From: an uncultured Spirochaetaceae bacterium
GTDB lineage: Bacteria > Spirochaetota > Spirochaetia > Sphaerochaetales > Sphaerochaetaceae
Direction of reading: 5' to 3'
Assembly (NCBI GenBank): GCA_944390725.1
Contig: CALXQU010000003.1
Location: 1-64,000 of the forward strand
Length of the DNA: 64,000 bases
Position 1 is the stretch's first letter, and every line of letters begins with the position of its first letter. The position numbers were made by a program, and so were the translations under genes. Below the pieces are notes generated by a model. That model was given only the letters and a program-made list of their open reading frames with translations. It had not been told where the DNA came from and searched no databases. This document shows positions 41,091 to 50,375 of this stretch, piece after piece.

Positions 41091-41997
41091 GGCAGTCGTC
41101 CTTACAGGCCCTACTGCCGTCGGCAAGACGGAGATGACCGAAAGGCTCTTCTCCCATGGATTCGAGATCATCAATGCCGATTCCGTGCAGATCTACCGCG
41201 GCCTTGACATAGGCTCCGCGAAGCCTGATAGGGCCCTGAGGGAGAAGATACCACACCATCTGCTGGATATAAGGGATCCCTGGGAGGATTATTCCTCCGG
41301 GGATTTCGTGCATGATGCCTCCAGGGCCATGGAGGGGATATGGTCGCGCGGCAATATCCCGCTTATAACCGGCGGGACCATGTACTACATCCGCCACCTG
41401 GTCTATGGCGCGCCCTCGACGCCGCCTGCGGATCCTGCTGTCAGGGCCTCCGTGAGGGCGGAGATCGATGATAAGGGCCTGGAATGGGCATATGCCTATC
41501 TTGCCTCGGTGGATCCGGTCTCCGCCGCAAGGATAGGGCGGGGGGATGACTACAGGATATCCAGGGCTATCGAGGTGTACAGGACAGGAGGCAAGCCGCT
41601 TTCATCCTATGCCGTGCCGGATACCGTCCGTGATGATATCTCCTTTACCCTTATCTGCCTGTCAAGGGACAGGGAGACGCTGCGGAAGCGCATCAGGGAG
41701 AGGGTGGGGCAGATGTTCGCCGCAGGCCTGTATGACGAGGTCCGCGGCCTCGTGCGCAGAGGGGCAGACCTCTCCTGGCCTGCGATGGAAGGAATCGGAT
41801 ACAGGGAATTCCTCGCAGCCCGCGAGGATGGCGAGCTGAGCATATCGATGATAGCAGATGAGATCGCCAGGGATTCAGCGCGCTATGCTAAGCAGCAGAT
41901 GACATTCGCCTCATCGATGAAGGGATTCTCCTTCATCTCCCCTGACGATATCCAGGCAGCCTCAGATCAGCTTTCTCACAACGGGATATGTCTCTAG
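41071..41997 (+). CDS. miaA: tRNA dimethylallyltransferase
   Basis: Adds dimethylallyl to A37 of tRNAs that read UNN codons. 308 residues. VVLTGPTAVGKTEMTERLF is the P-loop, INADSVQIYRGLDIGSAKP the substrate-binding motif, HHLLDIRDPWEDYSSGDF and ITGGTMYYIRHLVYG follow. The start is read as GTG 41071, inside the end of the preceding gene. The 3' end overlaps the convergent gene by 36 bases, the longest such overlap here. Confidence 0.95.
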   Translation: MKSQKPKAVVLTGPTAVGKTEMTERLFSHGFEIINADSVQIYRGLDIGSAKPDRALREKIPHHLLDIRDPWEDYSSGDFVHDASRAMEGIWSRGNIPLITGGTMYYIRHLVYGAPSTPPADPAVRASVRAEIDDKGLEWAYAYLASVDPVSAARIGRGDDYRISRAIEVYRTGGKPLSSYAVPDTVRDDISFTLICLSRDRETLRKRIRERVGQMFAAGLYDEVRGLVRRGADLSWPAMEGIGYREFLAAREDGELSISMIADEIARDSARYAKQQMTFASSMKGFSFISPDDIQAASDQLSHNGICL

Positions 41998-43425
41998 CTT
42001 CTCCCTGCCGAGGAAGCGGCTGGAGACCATGTCGGCTGAGGTGATGTTCCACCAGCCCCTATCGTTCCATTCGAATCCGAAGGCCTGCTCAACGGCGTAT
42101 TCATAGACATATGGGGAGGTATCCCCGGCGGGAGCGGCATCCTCGTCGCTGTATGGGCTCGGCACGTACCATGTCGTATGCGCTATGTACCTGTCCTCCC
42201 CGTCAGGCTCGACCGAGTCAAGGATGATGCCGTAGACGAATGTCCCCTCAGGTATGGCCGGCTTCCCCTCGGCGAGCCAGTCGCGGGCCTCGACCATCAC
42301 GTCAAGCGATTCATATGCATAGCGCATCCTGGTCGAGATGAAGAGGTTGGTGACCTCCATCTCCTGCGGCACCTCGCAGCCCCTGACAGCCGTCGTCAGG
42401 CGCTGCACGTCGAGGTCCGACTGGGCCGTATAGAAGTCCTCGATGATCTCCTCCTGGCCAAGGTCGGCTGTGAACGGGGGCCTCGTGGCCCTGTATACCG
42501 AGCTGCCGATGAAGTAGCCTCCCACGGTGGCGGCGATGATGATGGCGATGATGACGGTGCCCTTGATGCGCCAGAAATCGATCCTCCTTGCCTTCCTGGA
42601 TGCATTGGCCATGAACGCCTTGTACTCCGGGCTTGCCATGATCCTGTCCCTGTCAGCCGCAGCCTGCTCCACGCTCCTGCCAGGCAGGTCCCATGCAAGC
42701 GTCTTAGCGCGCTCAAGGAACCAGCCGAGGCTCCTGCCGTCATCGCTGTTGCCCATGATGTCGCGCATCTCGCGGCTCTTGGCGCCGAGTATGAAGGAGA
42801 TGAAGCCAGCGGTCTTCTCATCAAGCTCCGCAGCGATGGCTGGGATCGGCATCGTCCTGTAGCCTGATGTCCTGACAGCCTGGTCCTCGAACGGCAGGAT
42901 GCCTGAAGCGGCGTAGTAGAGGAGCTCGGCCATCTCCGTGATCAGCATGAAGTTCTGCTCTGCATTGCCGCGGATCACTGCCGTGACCTGGCGGCGCCTG
43001 TCCTCGTCAGATCCCATCATGGCGAAGACGTCGGCAAGGTCCGGAGGGAGGAGGAGTATCGAATCGCGGTCGTAGACATAGATCCTGTATAGGGGGAAGA
43101 CGCCGGATACCAGGTCAAGGAACTCCCTGTCGGCATCCATCAGCCCCATGGCGGCCTGCCTGACCAGCGCCAGGGCGCTGCTGCGCCTGGTGGAGGAGAG
43201 GACCGAGACCTCCTCGAGCTCACAGTGGGGGAAGTAGACATACCTCGTGCCGTCTATGGAGCACATGCCATCCCATAGCCATGGCTTCCTGCTGCCATCC
43301 GGTGCGATGATGATGCCATTCTTCTTGATGCCCTGCAGAAGATGCGCGGGAATCGTCGCATCATCCGGTCCGATGCCGATGGCGGTCTTCTCCACGCCGT
43401 CCCTGATTATCGTCCTTATCTCCAT
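41962..43425 (-). CDS. Single-pass membrane protein of unknown function
   Basis: 487 residues that I do not recognise by name. Residues 1-285 are cytoplasmic in character. A stretch reading ITEMAELLYYAASGILPFEDQAVRTSGYR, then AAELDEKTAGFISFILG, has the spacing of a degenerate protein-kinase C-lobe, but no kinase catalytic residues are visible. One membrane segment, GTVIIAIIIAATVGGYFIGSSVY, lies near residues 288-310, and about 175 mostly acidic residues follow outside. Last gene of the folC operon, two bases after the Memo-like gene. Confidence 0.65.
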   Translation of the reverse strand: MEIRTIIRDGVEKTAIGIGPDDATIPAHLLQGIKKNGIIIAPDGSRKPWLWDGMCSIDGTRYVYFPHCELEEVSVLSSTRRSSALALVRQAAMGLMDADREFLDLVSGVFPLYRIYVYDRDSILLLPPDLADVFAMMGSDEDRRRQVTAVIRGNAEQNFMLITEMAELLYYAASGILPFEDQAVRTSGYRTMPIPAIAAELDEKTAGFISFILGAKSREMRDIMGNSDDGRSLGWFLERAKTLAWDLPGRSVEQAAADRDRIMASPEYKAFMANASRKARRIDFWRIKGTVIIAIIIAATVGGYFIGSSVYRATRPPFTADLGQEEIIEDFYTAQSDLDVQRLTTAVRGCEVPQEMEVTNLFISTRMRYAYESLDVMVEARDWLAEGKPAIPEGTFVYGIILDSVEPDGEDRYIAHTTWYVPSPYSDEDAAPAGDTSPYVYEYAVEQAFGFEWNDRGWWNITSADMVSSRFLGREKLETYPVVRKLI

Positions 43426-43427
43426 AC

Positions 43428-44135
43428 CTATTCCCTCATGAGCGCCGCATGTCCTGCGGCCTTGTCGCCCTCTGTCCTTCCCAGCAGCTTCCAGCTGCCC
43501 GGGATGACCCTGGAGACCGCTTCGATGGCAGGCGCTCCCGGAGAGCTGATCCTTCCCTTGCGGTAGAGGTCCAGCAGCCTATCGCCATCCTCCAGATGCC
43601 TTATCATCTCCAGGCATCCCCTGTCCGGCGCATCGGTCTTCCCCGTCATGTTGGCGGAGACGATGACCGTGCATCCCGCGAATCCCCTGATGAGCGCCTC
43701 GAGCTTCCTGACCTCCTCTGATGATACCGCAGAAGAGTAGATGACACGAAGGGCCGAATGTGGATTGTCTATGGATATGAAGGGGTATATGAGCTCCTGC
43801 CCGTATTCCTCTGCCTCATATTCCGGCTGCACGGGAAGGCCTGAGTCGAGTATCTCGATATCGCCGGTGAAGAAGCGCTCCCTGCGCGGCTGGGGCTGGA
43901 AGAAGAGCCCATCCCTGTCGGCGGACAGCTGCCCGCGCCTGAGCGGGACTATGAGGAGGATCTCGCGTCCGTCGGGTATCCTCGAGAAAACCGACCGGTA
44001 CAGCGGCGCGCACCGCTGCAGCATCATCTGCGGGACGATGAAGGCCCTGCGCTCGGCCTCCCTGGCCTCTATCGCCGCGAGGGATACCAGCTCATCCCTG
44101 TCCTCGGGGTAGAATATCGCGCTGTGGTATATCAT
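43428..44135 (-). CDS. Degenerate Memo-like (AmmeMemoRadiSam protein B) family protein
   Basis: 235 residues. YHSAIFYPEDRDEL resembles the Memo N-terminus (xxGxFYP), and AFIVPQMMLQRCAPLYRSVFSRI occupies the place of the Memo PHAGYxYSG motif, but the histidine and glycine-tyrosine are gone. PFISIDNPHSALRVIYSSA and VIVSANMTG match later Memo motifs. Probably not metal-binding in the Memo way. Overlaps the NFACT gene by four bases. Function unknown; the assignment is by pattern only. Confidence 0.5.
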   Translation of the reverse strand: MIYHSAIFYPEDRDELVSLAAIEAREAERRAFIVPQMMLQRCAPLYRSVFSRIPDGREILLIVPLRRGQLSADRDGLFFQPQPRRERFFTGDIEILDSGLPVQPEYEAEEYGQELIYPFISIDNPHSALRVIYSSAVSSEEVRKLEALIRGFAGCTVIVSANMTGKTDAPDRGCLEMIRHLEDGDRLLDLYRKGRISSPGAPAIEAVSRVIPGSWKLLGRTEGDKAAGHAALMRE

Positions 44136-45511
44136 GTGAGCAGCTCCTTGACGCGCTTCTCATCCAGCACTGCCGAGAGGTTCTTCTCCTGCGTGGGGAT
44201 GACAAGCCCCCTGGGGCCGTCCTTGGCCCGCCTGAGGTATTTGACGTATGTATAGTAGAGGTCGGCCCTGCCGTTCTTCTTGGCCTTCGAGTAGTGTATG
44301 GCAAGGGATGCCGCATCCAGAAGGACAGGGAGCGGGACCGTCTTGTCCCTCTTCGCCTTGATGATCACGTAGGCCCCGCTGTAGTCCCTGGTATGCATCC
44401 ATATGTCCATGCCCTTCGCATCATGGCGGAGGATCTCGTCGTTCTCCCTCGCGTTCCTGCCGATGATGATATCCCAGCTGGAGACGGAGACCCTGACGCC
44501 TGCGCGCGTGTCCTCATCCTTCCTCGCAGCTTCCCGGCCGTTCTCCTTCGCGATCCTGGCCAGGTTCCCTTCCTCGAAGAGCTCCCTGTACTTGCTTTCG
44601 GCATCGGCAATGGCCTGCCGCGTGGCCGCGGCTTCCTCCTCTGCCATCTGGTGCGTCCTCCTGTCCTTCCTGTAGCGCTGGTAGAGCCTCTCGAGGTTCT
44701 CCTGCGGGGAAAGGGCAGGGTCGAGCGGTATCGTCACCATGCTGCCATCCCAGCCGGGCAGCGTGATGGCGCTGTCGCCTTTATGGGCAAGGTGGATCGA
44801 TGATGCCAGGAGGTCCGCGGCGGCTTTCGACGATCCATACCCCGAGGTCGCCTTCACGCGCTCCTCCTGCCTCCTGAGCCTCTCGGCCAGCATCGCAAGC
44901 TCCCTGTCGCGCTTTTCCCCGAGGCGCCTGAGCTGCTCCATGCTGTCTGCCTCCGCCGCGTGGCGGCTGCCTTCCATATCCATGAAGGCATTGAAGGAAT
45001 CGCCTTCCCATGGCCGGACGGAGAACTGCCTGTCACCCTCCGATGCGCGTTCCTCGAGGATGAGCTTCCTGCCTCTCTCCTCGCCGCGCTGGGGCCTCCT
45101 GTACATCAGCTCGAGTATCGTCCCCTCGCTGTCGGTGACGATGATGTTGGCGCCTATGCCGGAGAAGAGCCTCACGGTGGCCACGATGGAATCCTCGCTG
45201 TTCGCCAGCGTCATCGTGAAGGCCCTGTCGAATGGGAGCTGCCTCACCGCAGTTACCTTCCTGCCGACGAAATGCGCCCTCATGTACTGCGTGAAGCGCT
45301 GGGCCCCCTCCGCCTTCTTCCTCATATGGCCTGTGCGGCAGACGATTGAGTCCGGCGTCGCGATCTCGAAGTAGAGCAGCCACGCCTTCTCCTCCCTTGA
45401 GTACATGGAGAGGGTGAATGAATGGACCGAATGCTCCGTGACCTTCTGTATATAGCTGTTCTCAAGAGGAAGCTCGGAAAGCAGCAGCTCCAGCTCCTTC
45501 CAGTTAATCAT
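44132..45511 (-). CDS. NFACT family protein (RqcH/FbpA-like)
   Basis: 459 residues: NFACT-N domain (about 1-190), a helical coiled region (around 195-330) and the NFACT-R domain with WDIIIGRNARENDEIL and KGMDIWMHTRDYSGAYVIIKAKRDK. RqcH binds stalled large ribosomal subunits and tags the nascent chain with alanine in other bacteria. It is about 100 residues shorter than B. subtilis RqcH, so some middle part is reduced. Coupled to folC (8-base overlap) and the next gene. Confidence 0.88.
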   Translation of the reverse strand: MINWKELELLLSELPLENSYIQKVTEHSVHSFTLSMYSREEKAWLLYFEIATPDSIVCRTGHMRKKAEGAQRFTQYMRAHFVGRKVTAVRQLPFDRAFTMTLANSEDSIVATVRLFSGIGANIIVTDSEGTILELMYRRPQRGEERGRKLILEERASEGDRQFSVRPWEGDSFNAFMDMEGSRHAAEADSMEQLRRLGEKRDRELAMLAERLRRQEERVKATSGYGSSKAAADLLASSIHLAHKGDSAITLPGWDGSMVTIPLDPALSPQENLERLYQRYRKDRRTHQMAEEEAAATRQAIADAESKYRELFEEGNLARIAKENGREAARKDEDTRAGVRVSVSSWDIIIGRNARENDEILRHDAKGMDIWMHTRDYSGAYVIIKAKRDKTVPLPVLLDAASLAIHYSKAKKNGRADLYYTYVKYLRRAKDGPRGLVIPTQEKNLSAVLDEKRVKELLT

Positions 45512-46802
45512 CCCTCAGCGCCTCCATCCCTGATGCCAGGTAGAACGATCCCGCCACGAGGACAGGGCCTTGGCCCTCCAGCGCCTTGGTAAGCGCTGCA
45601 TTCCTATCAGGAATATAGCCTATATCGCGGCCGGCGCCTATATCGAGGGCCTGACGGTATATGGCCTCCGGGTCGCTCTTCTTCCACTCGTCAGGCTTGG
45701 TGATGATGATGCGCCCGAACGCCGGCACGAGCAGGCGCAGCATGCGGCTGATATCCTTGCCTGCGATTGCGGAGAATATCAGGGTGGAATGCGATGGGTC
45801 GGCTATGGACCTGAAGGAATCGAGCGCCGCGGCTATCGATGCGGCTGTGTGCGCGCAGTCGACGACGACGAGGCGGCCATGGATCCAGTGCTTCTCGAAG
45901 CGTCCGGGAAGGCGCGTCCTCTCGAGCATATGGATGCCCCTCTCGGTGAGGAAGCCGAGCCTGCTGGCTGCCAGGATGGCAAGCGCCGCATTCTCCGCCA
46001 TCGCCTTCGATGACATGGAGAGGATGAGGGAGAAGCGCGTCCCGCCAAGGGTGAATGAGGCCCTCTCCCCATCAAGCGATGTGGATGAGGATATGGACGG
46101 TATCGCCTCATCAAGGAACTCTATCGGGGAGCCCTGCGCCGCAGCCTCTGCGCGGAAGACATCCCTGGCGGCCCTGTCGCGGGCAGATGAGAATACAGGC
46201 GTCCCCGGCGTGATGATCTTCGATTTCTCCGTAGCGATCTCCGCGATCGTGGAACCGAGCACCTCGGTGTGCTCCAGCTCGATAGGGGTCAGCAGCACGG
46301 CCTCAGGCTCCAGGGTGTTCGTCGCATCGAGCCTGCCTCCAAGCCCTGTCTCTATGACCGCGTCCGTGCAGCCCGCGTTCCTGAAGAGCATGTACGCATA
46401 TGCGGTATAGGCCTCGAATGTGGTTGGCATGGGGCTGCCTAGGCCTTCCGGGAGTGTGAAGCCCTCGATTGATGAGAGGAACTGGCCAAGGGTGTCCAGG
46501 TAAATGCTGTCGCTGAGGAACTCCGATGAGAGCGTGAAGCGCTCCCTTATCGTGTACATGTGCGGAGACAGGTAGAGCCCGCACTTCCTGCCGCTGCCTG
46601 CCAGCAGCGCCGCGAGGTATGCGCTTGTAGTTCCCTTGCCCTTCGATCCCGCGACATGGTATGTGCGGAAGCTCCTCTCGGGATTGCCGAGATGCTCCAG
46701 CAGCCGCCGCATCCTCTCTATGCGCGAACCCCGGATGCGCGGGTCCGGGAGGGAGGGGGCGAATCGGTCGAAGGCGGTCTCGAGCGCGTCAATATCTGGC
46801 AT
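45504..46802 (-). CDS. folC: Folylpolyglutamate synthase/dihydrofolate synthase
   Basis: 432 residues of the Mur ligase fold. FRTYHVAGSKGKGTTSAYLAALL is the P-loop, YLSPHMYTIRERF the omega loop, and VIETGLGGRLDATNTLEPE the catalytic and Mg-binding segment. Adds glutamate to folates and possibly to dihydropteroate. The start follows TAGACT by six bases. Leads folC-NFACT-Memo-like-unknown, four overlapping or abutting genes, and is divergent from pstS. Confidence 0.95.
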   Translation of the reverse strand: MPDIDALETAFDRFAPSLPDPRIRGSRIERMRRLLEHLGNPERSFRTYHVAGSKGKGTTSAYLAALLAGSGRKCGLYLSPHMYTIRERFTLSSEFLSDSIYLDTLGQFLSSIEGFTLPEGLGSPMPTTFEAYTAYAYMLFRNAGCTDAVIETGLGGRLDATNTLEPEAVLLTPIELEHTEVLGSTIAEIATEKSKIITPGTPVFSSARDRAARDVFRAEAAAQGSPIEFLDEAIPSISSSTSLDGERASFTLGGTRFSLILSMSSKAMAENAALAILAASRLGFLTERGIHMLERTRLPGRFEKHWIHGRLVVVDCAHTAASIAAALDSFRSIADPSHSTLIFSAIAGKDISRMLRLLVPAFGRIIITKPDEWKKSDPEAIYRQALDIGAGRDIGYIPDRNAALTKALEGQGPVLVAGSFYLASGMEALRDD

Positions 46803-46808
46803 AGGGAA

Positions 46809-46814
46809 AGTCTA
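46809..46814 (-). promoter_or_regulatory. -10 box of the folC operon
   Basis: TAGACT on the minus strand, six bases before the ATG at 46802. No Shine-Dalgarno. Confidence 0.5.
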
Positions 46815-46928
46815 ATCCATTACAGCTTCTTTGCATATCGGAGCGGCAAGCCTATGCCAGCCTTTTGCCCTGTGTATATTATTTGTTGCTCTGCAATAAA
46901 ATAGAAGGACACGATCCGGGATTATCAC

Positions 46929-46967
46929 TTAACATGGATTTAACATGGGCAGGCTTGTATCTTAATG
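46929..46967 (+). promoter_or_regulatory. Pho box of the pst-pho operon
   Basis: TTAACA (46929-46934) and TTAACA (46940-46945) are 11 bases apart, exactly the TTAACA-N5-TTAACA arrangement of Bacillus PhoP boxes. A third related hexamer, TTAATG (46962-46967), is a further 22 bases on, in the same 11-base phase. The natural binder is the PhoB-family regulator encoded at 51041. Confidence 0.7.
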
Positions 46968-46982
46968 ATCCTTCACTATCAT
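46955..46982 (+). promoter_or_regulatory. Core promoter of pstS
   Basis: TTGTAT (46955-46960), a 16-base spacer and TATCAT (46977-46982). The weak -35 next to the Pho box suits activator-dependent transcription. A leader of about 40 bases carries AAGGAG before the pstS ATG. Confidence 0.5.
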
Positions 46983-47030
46983 GGCATCAGTCTAAAGGAA
47001 ATAGGTTCCGCCTATTAAGGAGTTTGAAAT

Positions 47031-47840
47031 ATGAAGAAGGCATTTGCAGTATTGCTGGTCGCACTCATCGCCATGGCTTCCGTCATGGCCAGCGGAGCAG
47101 GCGAAGGCACGGCCACGGTCTCTACCGATGGATCGACGTCGATGGAGAAGGTCATCCTCTCGCTCGCTGAGCAGTACATGGCTGACAACCCGGATGTCAA
47201 TGTAACATACAACCCGACAGGAAGCGGTACGGGCATCACTGCCGCTCTCGAAGGCAGGTGCGATATCGGCCTTTCCTCACGCGCCCTCAAGGACAGCGAG
47301 AAGGAGTCCGGCCTCACTGAGACTGTCCTCGCATATGATGGCATCGCTATCATCGTGAATGCCGGCAACACGGTCGCGGACCTCTCGATCGACCAGATTG
47401 CGGGCCTCTTCTCGGGCGCTATCTCCAACTGGAGCGAGATCGGCGGTCCTGATGCGCCTGTCGTTCCCATCGGCAGGGAGGCTGGATCCGGCACGAGGAG
47501 CGGCTTCGAGGAAATCGTCGGTGTCGAGGACGCATGCAAGTACAGCCAGGAGCTCACATCCACGGGCGCTGTCATCACGGCTGTCTCCCAGAACCCCGGC
47601 GCGATCGGCTATGCATCTCTCGCTTCCAACCTTGATTCCGTGAAGGCCGTTACGGTCAATGGCGTCACAGCAACCGAGGATACCGTCAAGTCCGGCGAGT
47701 ATGCTATCCAGAGGCCGTTTGTCTTCGCAACCCTCACGGATACTCCGCTCTCGGATGCAGCCCAGAAGTTCTTCGACTACTGCCTCAGCGCAGAAGCCGC
47801 ACCGATCATCACGGCAGCTGGCGCAGTCGCAACGCACTGA
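47031..47840 (+). CDS. pstS: Phosphate ABC transporter substrate-binding protein
   Basis: 269 residues. The signal peptide MKKAFAVLLVALIAMASVMA has no lipobox Cys, so a soluble periplasmic protein is predicted. VSTDGSTSMEKVI and YNPTGSGTGITAALEGRCDIGLSSR provide the phosphate-binding serines, and REAGSGTRSGFEEIV is the usual PstS motif. It has AAGGAG before the ATG. First gene of pstSCAB-phoU-phoB-phoR. Confidence 0.97.
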   Translation: MKKAFAVLLVALIAMASVMASGAGEGTATVSTDGSTSMEKVILSLAEQYMADNPDVNVTYNPTGSGTGITAALEGRCDIGLSSRALKDSEKESGLTETVLAYDGIAIIVNAGNTVADLSIDQIAGLFSGAISNWSEIGGPDAPVVPIGREAGSGTRSGFEEIVGVEDACKYSQELTSTGAVITAVSQNPGAIGYASLASNLDSVKAVTVNGVTATEDTVKSGEYAIQRPFVFATLTDTPLSDAAQKFFDYCLSAEAAPIITAAGAVATH

Positions 47841-47859
47841 GCTTCCAGAGGATCGGAAA

Positions 47860-48765
47860 ATGGGAATCAGCGGATTCTTGGCCACGAAGGGGTATGCTTC
47901 CAATCCCCGCAGGCTTATGGAAGACCTAATCCATCTGGTATTCCTGATCCTCGGCCTCGTAGCAGTCGGATCGGTGCTGGTGATCACTATCTACCTCATC
48001 ATCTCCGGTCTGCCTGCCATCGTGGAAATAGGCCCAATCGAGTTCCTCTTCGGGACCCGTTGGGCCTCTACTGCGAAAGAGCCGGAGTTCGGGATCCTTC
48101 CATTCATCCTGACGAGCATCTACGGCACAGGCGGCGCCATACTCATCGGAGTCCCCATCGGGTTCTTCTGCGCGGTCTACCTTGCCCGTATTGCCCCTAA
48201 GAAGCTGCGGGAGGTTATGGAGCTCTGCATAGGAGTGCTTGCAGGCATTCCTTCCGTAGTCTATGGCCTTGTCGGCATGACGATCCTCGTGCCGGGGATC
48301 AGGATGCTTTTCAACGTTCCGGATGGTGCGAGCCTCATGGCCGCGATCATCGTCCTTACGGTCATGATCCTTCCATCCGTCATCAATGTATCGCTTTCGG
48401 CCCTTGATGCCGTGCCGCGCGAATACGAGGAGGCATCGCTTGCCCTCGGCGCCACGGACATCGAGACATACTTCAGGGTCACGGTACCTGCTGCGAAGAG
48501 CGGTATCTTCACCGCTATCGTCCTCGGTATCGGCAGGGCCATAGGGGAGGCCATGGCCATCATGATGGTTGCCGGGAATGTCGCGAACATGCCGTCGCTC
48601 TTCACGTCGGTGAGGTTCCTGACGACGGCTATCGCTTCGGAGATGAGCTACTCATCGGGACTGCAGCGCGAGGCGCTCTTCTCGATTGCGCTCGTGCTCT
48701 TCCTGTTCATCATGATCATCAATGCGATACTCAACATGCTGAAGAAGGGGAACCAGAAGATATGA
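47860..48765 (+). CDS. pstC: Phosphate ABC transporter permease PstC
   Basis: 301 residues with six predicted membrane helices. The EAA loop reads VPREYEEASLALGATDIETYFRVTVPAAKSGI, and GRAIGEAMAIMMVAGNVANMP is typical of PstC. The ATG at 47860 follows GAGGATCGG; a much longer frame to 47659 overlaps pstS and is rejected. Overlaps pstA by four bases. Confidence 0.96.
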   Translation: MGISGFLATKGYASNPRRLMEDLIHLVFLILGLVAVGSVLVITIYLIISGLPAIVEIGPIEFLFGTRWASTAKEPEFGILPFILTSIYGTGGAILIGVPIGFFCAVYLARIAPKKLREVMELCIGVLAGIPSVVYGLVGMTILVPGIRMLFNVPDGASLMAAIIVLTVMILPSVINVSLSALDAVPREYEEASLALGATDIETYFRVTVPAAKSGIFTAIVLGIGRAIGEAMAIMMVAGNVANMPSLFTSVRFLTTAIASEMSYSSGLQREALFSIALVLFLFIMIINAILNMLKKGNQKI

Positions 48766-49622
48766 TCCAGGGTATTTCAGGAAGCAGGAAGGCCTATGGC
48801 GCCACCATGAGGGGGCTCTGCTATCTCTCGCTTGCCATCGTCGCCTTCCTTACTTTCTTCATGCTTATATACGTGCTTTACCGCGGGGTGGGGTATATCA
48901 CGCCGGAGCTGCTCCTTACCAAGCCCAGCACGCTTCGCAACACCATCGGCATCCTGCCGAACATACTCAACACGCTCTACGTCGTAGTCGCTACGCTCAT
49001 CATCGTGCTCCCGATCGGGGTCGGGGCGGCGATCTACCTTACCGAGTATGCCAGGAACCAGAAGCTCGTCGAGCTCATCGAGTTCGCGGCGGAGACGCTC
49101 TCAGGCATACCGTCTATCATCTACGGCCTTGTCGGCATGCTTGTCTTCTGCCAGCTGATGTCGCTGCAGACATCGCTCCTGGCGGGGTCGCTGACACTGG
49201 TCATCATGAACCTGCCGACGATCATGAGGACGACGCAGGAGAGCCTCAAGACCGTGCCGCAGAGCTATCGTGAAGGCGCTTTCGCCCTCGGGGCGGGGAA
49301 GTGGAGGGTCATCAGGACCGTTGTCCTCCCGACCTGCATCAACGGCATCATCACGGGATGCATACTTTCCATCGGGAGGATCCTTTCTGAATCCGCCGCG
49401 CTCCTCTTCACGGCAGGGTTCGCGCACAACCTCAACGGATTCATAAAGGGGATGGGCAGCGCAGGAGCGACCCTTACGGTAGCTCTCTATGTCTACGCGA
49501 GCGAAAGGGGCGAGTTCAACGTAGCGTTCGCAATCGCTTCTATACTTATGGTGCTTACCGTCATCATCAACCTCCTGACGATGTATATGGGACACCTGAT
49601 GAGAAGGAGGATCGGAGAGTGA
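48762..49622 (+). CDS. pstA: Phosphate ABC transporter permease PstA
   Basis: 286 residues, six membrane helices. The EAA loop is [32 protein letters not shown], and [17 protein letters not shown] is the PstA signature. Start overlaps the pstC stop (ATGA) and its stop overlaps the pstB start (GTGA). Confidence 0.97.
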   Translation: MIQGISGSRKAYGATMRGLCYLSLAIVAFLTFFMLIYVLYRGVGYITPELLLTKPSTLRNTIGILPNILNTLYVVVATLIIVLPIGVGAAIYLTEYARNQKLVELIEFAAETLSGIPSIIYGLVGMLVFCQLMSLQTSLLAGSLTLVIMNLPTIMRTTQESLKTVPQSYREGAFALGAGKWRVIRTVVLPTCINGIITGCILSIGRILSESAALLFTAGFAHNLNGFIKGMGSAGATLTVALYVYASERGEFNVAFAIASILMVLTVIINLLTMYMGHLMRRRIGE

Positions 49623-50371
49623 CGATCATAGAGACGAAGGACCTCGATCTGTATTACGGACCGACACAGGCCCTGAAGAAGATAAGCCTCGCGATAGAGG
49701 AGAAGAACATAACTGCCCTGATCGGCCCGTCCGGCTGCGGCAAGTCGACATTCCTCAGGACGCTCAACAGGATGAATGACCTCATCCCCAGCGTGAGGAT
49801 CGAGGGGCAGGTGCTCTACAACGGGGAGGATATCTTCTCGCCGAAGATGGATGTCAACGGCCTCAGGCTAGAGGTCGGCATGGTCTTCCAGAAGCCGAAC
49901 CCGTTCATGATGAGCATCTATGACAATATCGCATACGGCCCCAGGACGCATGGGATAAAGAGCAAGGTCAAGCTCGACGAGATCGTCGAGAAGGCCCTTG
50001 TCGATGCATCTCTCTTCGATGAGGTCAAGGACAGGCTCAAGAAGAGCGCGCTGGGCCTTTCCGGCGGGCAGCAGCAGAGGCTCTGCATCGCGCGTGCGCT
50101 GGCCGTGCAGCCCAAGGTGCTGCTGATGGATGAGCCTACATCGGCCCTCGACCCGATTTCGACGGCGAAGATCGAGGAGCTCGCCATGGGGCTTGCCGAC
50201 AGGTATACTATCATCATCGTGACCCACAACATGCAGCAGGCGCTGAGGATCGCGAACAGGACGGCATTCTTCCTTCTGGGGGAGGTGGTTGAATACGATG
50301 ATACGGAGAGGATCTTCTCCAACCCATCGGATCCAAGGACAGAGGACTACGTGACAGGAAGGTTTGGTTGA
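49619..50371 (+). CDS. pstB: Phosphate ABC transporter ATP-binding protein
   Basis: 250 residues starting with GTG behind AGGAGG. Walker [21 protein letters not shown]-loop MVFQKPNPF, signature [15 protein letters not shown] and Walker [12 protein letters not shown] are all intact; NRMNDLIP and [12 protein letters not shown] are PstB-specific. Energises phosphate import. Confidence 0.98.
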   Translation: MTIIETKDLDLYYGPTQALKKISLAIEEKNITALIGPSGCGKSTFLRTLNRMNDLIPSVRIEGQVLYNGEDIFSPKMDVNGLRLEVGMVFQKPNPFMMSIYDNIAYGPRTHGIKSKVKLDEIVEKALVDASLFDEVKDRLKKSALGLSGGQQQRLCIARALAVQPKVLLMDEPTSALDPISTAKIEELAMGLADRYTIIIVTHNMQQALRIANRTAFFLLGEVVEYDDTERIFSNPSDPRTEDYVTGRFG

Positions 50372-50375
50372 TATT

